A stretch of 64,000 nucleotides of DNA from Bemisia tabaci (Eukaryota; Arthropoda; Insecta; Hemiptera; Aleyrodidae), in the NCBI RefSeq assembly GCF_918797505.1, contig NC_092797.1, positions 56,444,192 to 56,508,191 on the forward strand. The letters run 5' to 3'. Position 1 is the first letter of the stretch. Every line of letters starts with the position of its first letter. Shown here piece by piece: positions 57,359-64,000 of the stretch. The notes under the pieces were generated by a model that had not been told where the DNA came from, did no database searches, and saw nothing but the letters and a program-made list of their open reading frames with translations. The position numbers and the translations under genes were made by a program.

Positions 57359-57722
57359 TTTACGCGCTGCGGGAATCGGTCGATTAAGCGATAGCCGGGG
57401 AAACAGAGGGGGGGGGGGGGTGTTCGAAGATACCCCAAAGTTGGATCCTTCCTTAGACGAATAATTATTTCGTAAGGAACAGATAGCAAGCGCGTTTTCC
57501 GATTAGACGAAATGCATTTTAAGGGTTAGCTATTGATGAGGCCGATGTTCTGTGGGAGCCAACAGCAGTGAGTGTTTAAAATGGATACCGTAACAAATCT
57601 GAATTAATTAGAGAAAATCAATGATGGTATATCAATTATGCTGAGCACAAATTCTTGTTTAGATGATTTCAACATGTACATTAGAAAATATTCATCAGGT
57701 CCGTCCAAACGCCAAATTTCTA

Positions 57723-58036
57723 CATTAATGGCGTAGAGAAGAAAAAAGGAGGTGTTTGCACCTTGAGGACTGTGTACCCTGTGACGTAGGTCGGTACAAC
57801 CTGATCAGCAAAATCCGGAATTCGAATTATGAAAAACGGACTATAACGTCCGATTTTTTTGCTTAAATCAACTCATGATATAATTTCAAACACTTCATAT
57901 AGCATACATTTTTTCCATAAACTACACCATTTCCAAGAAAATCAATGGTAAAAGTCGCCGTACCGACCTACGTCATCAAAAAAAGTCCAAGATGCCCGAA
58001 ATGCAAACACCTCCTTTTTTTCTCTATGCATTAATG
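57723..58036. mobile_element. Element family U, copy 2
   Basis: Long inverted ends: CATTAATGGCGTAGAGAAGA and AAAAGGAGGTGTTTGCA at the left; TGCAAACACCTCCTTTTTTT and CTCTATGCATTAATG at the right. Confidence 0.85.
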
Positions 58037-58388
58037 GAGATATTGCCCATGAAAAGAAAAAACGTATGGCACATGTTCGTCGTGATGGTGAATACCGTGG
58101 TTCCTTCCACCTTGGTTTCACCAGCATTTTACATCGAGAAACCCGTGCAAATCTGTGTCTCACCAATCTCAGAAACCATGGTATGCGCTACCGCGGTGGA
58201 TGATGTCATATGCTGTATTCTTCGATGAGCGATATCTGCGTTAATATTTGTATTGTACGTTGCAAAGTGCTTCAACTCAGGGTGTCTAGAATTCTTGAAC
58301 ATGCTCATTTCCTAATTTTCCCTCGAAGTTTTCATTCCCCAAGGATTTCCGGTTTCCCCCGATTTCTTCCGGTCCTAGAAACCATGCT

Positions 58389-58649
58389 TTAAGGTGAATC
58401 CAGGGTTCGATTAGGGATATTTCAAGATCAGAGATAGCGCCACCAGTCACCACTGAGAATTTCACTTTCCTTCGACGATTACTGAGATAATATTGTTCAA
58501 ATTACAAAAAGCAGATCCACAAGATCCCCTGGATCCCCAATCTTGAATAAGTATTACGGTTTTTATTATTTTTGCGAATATATACGGCTGTTCTGAGCAG
58601 CGCGACGTGGTGGCCAAATCGCGAAGTTCCAAGCCTGGATTCACCTTAA
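58389..58649. mobile_element. MITE family T
   Basis: 261 bp with inverted ends TTAAGGTGAATCCAGG / CCTGGATTCACCTTAA. No second copy in the window. Confidence 0.75.
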
Positions 58650-58797
58650 CTCACACCTTGTCTAGCGGTGCTTTACCACCAGTTTAATCGAACCTTCATC
58701 TTGGAAAATCTAGATATCCCTGGAAAATAGGCTTTTGGATCTGGAGTCCAGGCTCTTAAAATTGACAGGGAAAAATAATCTTGATTACAGTAATCCC

Positions 58798-58990
58798 ATT
58801 TCCCGGGACTAGTTCCAAATTTCGAAACTTTTGAAATTTTCCTGAATTTTTCCCGGAACTTTTCGAATTCCCGAAATTTTCCGGTTCTTATGCATTGTCC
58901 GGAACTTTCTCGGAACTTTTGAAAAACTCTGAAAAGAATCCCGGAAATTTTGGAAAATCTAAAAACAATCCCGGAACTTTTGACGAAAAT
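58798..58990 (+). repeat. Degenerate TCCCGGAACTTTT repeat
   Basis: About ten variants of TCCCGGAA(C/A)TTTT and its near reverse AAATTTTCCGG in 190 bases. Confidence 0.75.
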
Positions 58991-59500
58991 TGAATGGGAG
59001 CAATGCTTGATTCAACCGGGTGTTCGCTTGAATCAAAAGGAAATCCGCTTAAATTCAAAGGTTTTCAAGCAAAGATCCGATTTAATCAAGAGTATTTTTT
59101 CTCGTCAAATTTTCTAAGAATCTGGGTTCGGATCCAAGAGAATGTTTTTTCTAGTGATTGCTTCTCAACCTTGCTCCAAGGAACAATAACACCAGAGGTA
59201 CCAACCCTCTGAAGGAGTGAAAAACTAGGTATTTAAAAAAGTTTGTCACTGACGGCAACATCCACCCTCACAAGGTTGAAACGCGAGCCCATGAGCCGAG
59301 GCGACCTTTATAATTAGCCCCCATCAAACGGCTCAAATGACCACAAAAACTCAGGTCGACGTTCGCGCTCGTTAAAGGTCTTTCTTTTGGGTCGTCCGCT
59401 TTCTTACCTCGCAACAGTTCCGTACCCCAGCTCTTCTTCAATTAATCTTGACTCAATCAGACTCCATACCCATGTTCCCTCAACACCTGCAGCCTTGAAT

Positions 59501-59752
59501 GGACCGCCTTCAGCAGAAAGGAACTAAGCCACATCAGCCATTGCCAAATGTAACTGGGAAATTCAATTTTTTACAGGAGAACGTTTCTGTGGATTCCTTC
59601 GAATATTTCAAGCAATTCACCTCGCACTATGCAGTAAATTCACTGAAATTTGCACACAAATCCGCTCAATTGTTTTCATGTAAAAAATTAAATTGCTTGA
59701 ATAATTTTGACAATAGCTGATGTGGCTTTGTTCCCTTCTGCTTAACGCGGTC
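59501..59752. mobile_element. MITE family D, copy 4
   Basis: GGACCGCCTTCAGCAGAAAG and AACTAAGCCACATCAGC at the left; TAGCTGATGTGGCTTTGTTC and TCTGCTTAACGCGGTC at the right. Confidence 0.88.
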
Positions 59753-60600
59753 GAAATGGCTGCGGAAAAAAAAGTCGCGGTAACGGATTCAAGCAGCGCA
59801 ATAGAGATAGGTCGAGAGAGGGTTGGATCCGCATGGTAAAGCAGTCTTTTGCCGATAGGCGGCGCTTTTTGATTTCGATTTGCCACTAGAGCTCTAGTAT
59901 AGTAGGGCGCTCAAGCGGTCAAATGGCGCACCAACTCATCGATGCACGGAACGTCATTTAGGAAAATTTATTTTTTGATTACCTCATAATAGCTCTGTGA
60001 ATACGATTAAATGCAAATTAGCGTGAGAAATAAATAACAGTCCTAAAACTCTCTTCGCTATGCGGTTTATAGTTATTCTATAATTACTTTCGAAAGTTCA
60101 AGATGCGCGTTCTGATTTCCGAAAACTTTTCCACCGGTGATAACTTTATTCGGAGACCTTAGTAGAATTCGCTTACATATAGGTTATGTGTCTTTGACTT
60201 ATTTGTCTTTGGCTCTGGCGACGGTAGGTAGTTGTTACGCGTTTACGGTTTCCTTGGTAACCTTTGTTTGCTATCAGCTGATGTCGAGTAGTATGACTAT
60301 AGGAAGCTCCAACCACGGCATTCTTCGAAAAAAGCGCGAAAACTTATAGATTTGAATTTTCAAATTTTAAGAAAAAAAAAATTCTATTTAAGAAAGCTTT
60401 AATTTAGTTTCTGTAATTTAGTTTTTAATAAAAATTCTGAAATAAAGTAAATATATATTGGTTTAAAAGTTGAATATTTCTTCACTTCAGGCAGACCCTC
60501 AATGCTGAGCGCTTCTCTAATTTTATTTGGGAGGCAGACGGACGGAGGCCCGTAGCTCCATGAAGGTCCTTTTACGAAAAGGGTCTTTCTTAATACCTCA

Positions 60601-60690
60601 TACCGCCGTACTAAATAAAAAAAATTGTATGAGCTTTCGGAAGTTGTCAAATTGTATTGGATAAAATATCAATTTTCAGGGGAATGTTTT
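60601..60690 (+). repeat. Left half of MITE family A
   Basis: GCCGTACTAAATAAAAAAAA, GAGCTTTCGGAAGTTGTCAA and GATAAAATATCAATTTTCAG fit a decayed family A left arm. Confidence 0.5.
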
Positions 60691-61286
60691 GATATTTTTC
60701 TTCTAATTTTTTAAAATTGTTTTTCACAATTTAACCCAAAGTATTTCGAAGAAAAATATTAGCAACTTTTCTAGTTGCTCTAAGAACTGGGGAAAAAATT
60801 TCTGAAAAAAATGAGATGGCATTACGTTCCCTATGCTAGGGTATTCCCTATGGCGTTCAAAACTAGGAGCAAAGGGCTATCGTAAAATTCTAAAACTCGC
60901 CGAAGAATCTGAGAGCGATACACTTACTTCGTCTGTAGTGAACAAATGGAGATGGCTATTCTTTCCGTATGTAGATGCTCCATAAATGACCTACTAGAAC
61001 ACTGCCAAAGAAACGTTTATAGGAGGAGAGCGCTCCTACTAGTTAAACGATATGTTAAAAATTCCGATCCTTTAACCAGTATCGTAAACATTTAACGCGA
61101 AAATTTTTGTGAGAAAACTCGTGCCATGTTAAGTGAAGAAGGATAAAAATTTTCTCCCTGTCCTACCTCAACGTATTTATAACATTCTGAGTGTTTTGGC
61201 CTCAAGACGTAACATCAAGAGCAGACTAAAATTTGAAATGGTAAAAGGCACAAGTTCTGAAGGTAAATTTTAAACTTGAACTCACC

Positions 61287-61540
61287 TCGTGCAAAATCAT
61301 AAAGACGTTAGCTACCTACTTCATTCACCAAAGGCTTCAATTCTGTGGCGTGGAAATACCCAGAAGGGGTTTCTATTGGTCCGAAAGGAGAATTTCTCTT
61401 TGGATTCGTAGCGCTAAGCAGTGTTCTTTCTTCGACTTGCTTTGAAACCCCACGCATGGTTTCCGACGAGGCCTCTTTCCGTGATAACTGCGCCTTATTC
61501 TCAACGGGTTTTAACTTCAAAGGTTGCTTTAGTTAATTGG
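61287..61540 (-). other. Possible exon, unassigned
   Basis: A minus-strand open frame contains an internal ATG in good context (GAAACCATG). It reads MRGVSKQVEERTLLSA, then TNPKRNSPFGPIETPSGYF and HATELKPLVNE before a stop. The composition (K, E, S, T, P) looks coding-like, and a strong donor CACGAG|GTGAGT lies 22 bases after the stop. No good 3' splice site is seen upstream. It could be a 5' leader exon of krz with an upstream frame, an exon of another minus-strand gene, or chance. I do not recognise the protein. Confidence 0.2.
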
Positions 61541-62862
61541 TTCGGACTCCTTCCTGGCTTCTAAATTGTTCCTTTTCAGATTGAGTGCCTACTGAGTGAA
61601 TACTCATTGCCGATTCTTACACAGGTTGAAATTGAATCTACCGACAAAACCCGTGTAATGTGCTGCTGAAAGCCCTCGAAGAGAGGAAACTTCAAAGGGG
61701 GAAAAATCTCCTCAAATCAAAATACATCTAACATGGAAAAAGATCGATCGAAGTGAGTTGTAAGGCTGCTGCATTACTGTAAGAGCGAAAATAAAAATTT
61801 GAGAATATTAAACCAGTGGTTGTTTGAACGAACCCATCGTCCTTCATAAAATCGATTTGCTGAAAAGTCGTTCGGATGATTCAAAATCGAAGAATTTTAT
61901 CTTCAACTCCATATAAAAGGCCTTTTCAATTTCATTTAAGGCAAGGCAGCAGCACATGCTGAACTCTGCATGCTCACGTGGTTATGTCTCGGATGAACTA
62001 AAACTTGTAACATACCTAAACTGATTACGGTGAACGCACGAGTCGTAAGACAGTGTGTTGGAGTTTTTTAGCGTATCAAACAGCGCATCTCTTTGAGGGA
62101 AAATCGTGCTTGTGTGTGAGCTTCTTCCCTCTGTATTGAGATATCAGCTTTATGCTGAATTTTTAACGCACGTTGGCTTAAAAACTCCAATATACTGCAA
62201 AACTTCTAAGGTTAGAAATCGGCAAGGAAAGGTATCACTTTACTGAAGATTGCAGCAAATACAGCTCTCGCTCGCGGAACAACGTGGACGTATTGCTGTT
62301 TTGTCCGATACAAGCTCATTTTTACTGCCTCCTCATAATTCTTGCTTTGATAAGAGGACAAATTTCGTTTTTTTAACTGAATCAATCAGTTCATTTAAAA
62401 TAGATTAATCAAGTGTTGCAACTGCAAAAATTGATGGAAAAGTGTTCTATCTACTCAGGGCCACGGTCGAGGCTTCAGGCTATTTTTGTACGTGCATGTA
62501 GCCCTTTATGCATCGTACACGTCTTCTCGTTAAGGACGGACCACTAGACAAGGTCCACACGAAAGACTAACGTCACTTGTTCTCTAAACAAAATCTTAAA
62601 CAGAAAACGAGCTGATTTCCGGCCGGAAGCATACGATCAGTTTTTCTCGTGAAATTTGGAGGAGCAAACGTATTGCGTTGAACTTTAATAATTCGTACCT
62701 GTCTAAAGACCTTGGTCTTTTACCCCAAATTCAGTCTCCATATGACAACACGCAACACATTTTTTGTATGAGCAGCTAGGCTCTTTCTAAAAAAGAGCTT
62801 ACTGCACTAAAAAATCGTAACATTTATCGTCGAGTTAGATGCCCAGCGAGATCTATCTAAAT

Positions 62863-63018
62863 GTCGGGACGTCAAAACTCTGGAAGCATACAAATAAATC
62901 ACCAAATAGACAAAAATACGTTCAATTTAGGGATAGAAAAACTTATTTACCCCTACAATCGACGTATTTTTGTCTACTTGATGGTAATTCTTCCGCGTCC
63001 GGAGTTTTGACACCCGAC
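62863..63018. mobile_element. Palindromic element family S
   Basis: GTCGGGACGTCAAAACTCTG at the left and GGAGTTTTGACACCCGAC at the right, with an inner AGACAAAAATACGT / ACGTATTTTTGTCT pair. Confidence 0.85.
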
Positions 63019-63150
63019 TTTCAGAACAATCTCGCCAAAACGTCGAATTTGATAATGAATGTTACACATGAGGCCCCATTTGAATTTTTCTTTTTGAAAC
63101 GATCAATTCGCTTGAAATCATCCAACTGGTCTGTGGTTCGAAAAAATTAG

Positions 63151-63588
63151 GGGATTTCATTTCTCAGTTTCCTCCGCTTCGAATCTCTCCTTTGACGTGA
63201 ACTTGGCATGCGTATCAGTATCAGGATGAGACGCTTTTCTCGAGGGTGCCGAAATTATTGAGAAATGAAATCCTCTAATTTTTCAATAATTCACCAGGCT
63301 AGTTGGATAGTTAAGAGGAAATCAGTCGTTTCTGCACAGTGTAAATAAAAACTAAATGGGATCTCATTTGTAACATTCAACACCCGACTTTTCGAAGGAT
63401 CTCGCAAAACGTCGAATCGGACGATGACTGTTACAAATGAGTTATCCGACTAGGAAATTCCAATTTAAAAAAATCAGAGGATTGAATTCCTGAATGACTA
63501 CGGCACCCTCGCGAAAAGCGTCTTAGCCTGGTACACACGCCAAGTTCACGTCAAAGGAGCGATTCGGAGCGAGGGAAATTGAGAAAAA
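63151..63588. repeat. Long inverted repeat, about 440 bp
   Basis: Left TCCTTTGACGTGAACTTGGC with ACGCTTTTCTCGAGGGTGCC; right GGCACCCTCGCGAAAAGCGT with CCAAGTTCACGTCAAAGGAG. 63376-63475 repeats sequence that follows family S at 63010-63135. Confidence 0.8.
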
Positions 63589-63657
63589 TTTACTTTGAAC
63601 CACTTCTTAAATGAAGTGTAAGATTGCGTATTCATTACACAGGAACACGCTCCCCGT

Positions 63658-63775
63658 AATTCCGTTCCTTTGGAGAAAGGGCGTATCCCTGTTCTCGATA
63701 TGAGCCGCGGAAAGCTTAAGCGACACGGGGCGCAGGGCCACCGCTGAGAATGAGATACGTCCTTCCGTCATTTTC
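63658..63775. mobile_element. Hairpin MITE family H, copy 6
   Basis: AAAGGGCGTATCCCTGTTCT and GAGAATGAGATACGTCCTTC form the arms. The most diverged copy in the window. Confidence 0.6.
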
Positions 63776-64000
63776 CGCCACGTTCACGTTTCCTCGTCTT
63801 TGGAGAGCGGGCTTGTGCCTTTTTCTCCTTATTAATTTCGGGAGCTCGCTTTAAACCTCCCGTCACCTAACAACCGAGAGAACTCATATTTTCTCGACGA
63901 TGTAGCCGTAGCCTTCGCCGCTTTTCGTCAATGGGATTGTTGACTCTTGTTTCGGTGTACACACTGAATAATAAATCCAGAGTTCTCTTCACGAGAAGGC

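Larger units (their letters stand above)
50877..64000 (-). other. krz intron upstream of the first visible exon (incomplete)
   Basis: I searched the minus strand by eye for the arrestin N-terminal exon (VFKK-SPNGK, GKRDF, VDP-DG) and did not find it, so the intron probably runs past the end of the window. It holds family B, D, F, H, I, S, T and U elements listed separately. Intervals 50880-51620, 51705-52460, 56040-56750, 59760-60590 and 61550-62855 show no gene or repeat that I can name. Confidence 0.6.

Noticed and set aside
1..64000. CRISPR arrays, bacterial operons, rRNA genes or viral genes
   Set aside because: No regularly spaced identical repeats with unique spacers, no ribosomal RNA cores, and no recognisable viral proteins.

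Overview
The window is intronic, transposon-rich animal DNA, almost certainly from an insect. The protein-coding matches are an arthropod-type arrestin and a Janus-A-like phosphohistidine phosphatase. There are GT-AG introns of 10-31 kb, tRNA-derived SINEs, a LINE fragment, a TTAGG-like tract and very many short terminal-inverted-repeat elements (MITEs). From memory, several of these repeats look like ones common in the whitefly Bemisia tabaci, such as the family carrying 'AAGAACGCCGTATGAAC' and the TATCGAT-rich family. I could not check that, so the species is an inference. There is no sign of bacterial gene organisation, and most short open frames here are chance readings or fall inside repeats.

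The window is dominated by one minus-strand gene, a beta-arrestin of the kurtz type. Three internal coding exons are visible, in transcription order: 50876-50727, 40702-40555 and 9898-9540. Frames and splice phases join cleanly (50 codons; 49 codons plus 1 base; 2 bases plus 119 codons). Both gene ends lie outside the window. The N-terminal exon carrying the usual VFKK / GKRDF block was not found, and the rest of the C-domain lies below position 9540. The exon at 9898-9540 carries an unusual Ala/Pro/Gly-rich extension where the two arrestin domains are joined.

Nested in the 10-kb arrestin intron, on the opposite (+) strand, is the 3' half of a PHPT1/Janus-A-like gene. Its two last coding exons are 41966-42090 and 48413-48505, with a stop codon and an AATAAA signal at 48711. 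Its first exon(s), which carry the catalytic histidine, were not found.

The rest is mobile DNA. I separate about 20 repeat families by sequence shared between copies; letters A-U are my own labels. Families A, B, D, F, H and I are multi-copy MITEs with long terminal inverted repeats. Two 261-bp family F copies differ at only 4 positions, lie in opposite orientation on either side of an arrestin exon, and one stops 13 bases from an arrestin 3' splice site. Other notable items are a near-perfect 305-bp palindrome inside a 0.9-kb terminal-inverted-repeat element (46314-47212), a cluster of four GC-rich hairpins that all have GNA three-base loops (18189-18290), an ATCGA-rich degenerate array (22030-22370), and a 5'-truncated LINE inserted into another repeat with an 8-bp target duplication (30269-30642).
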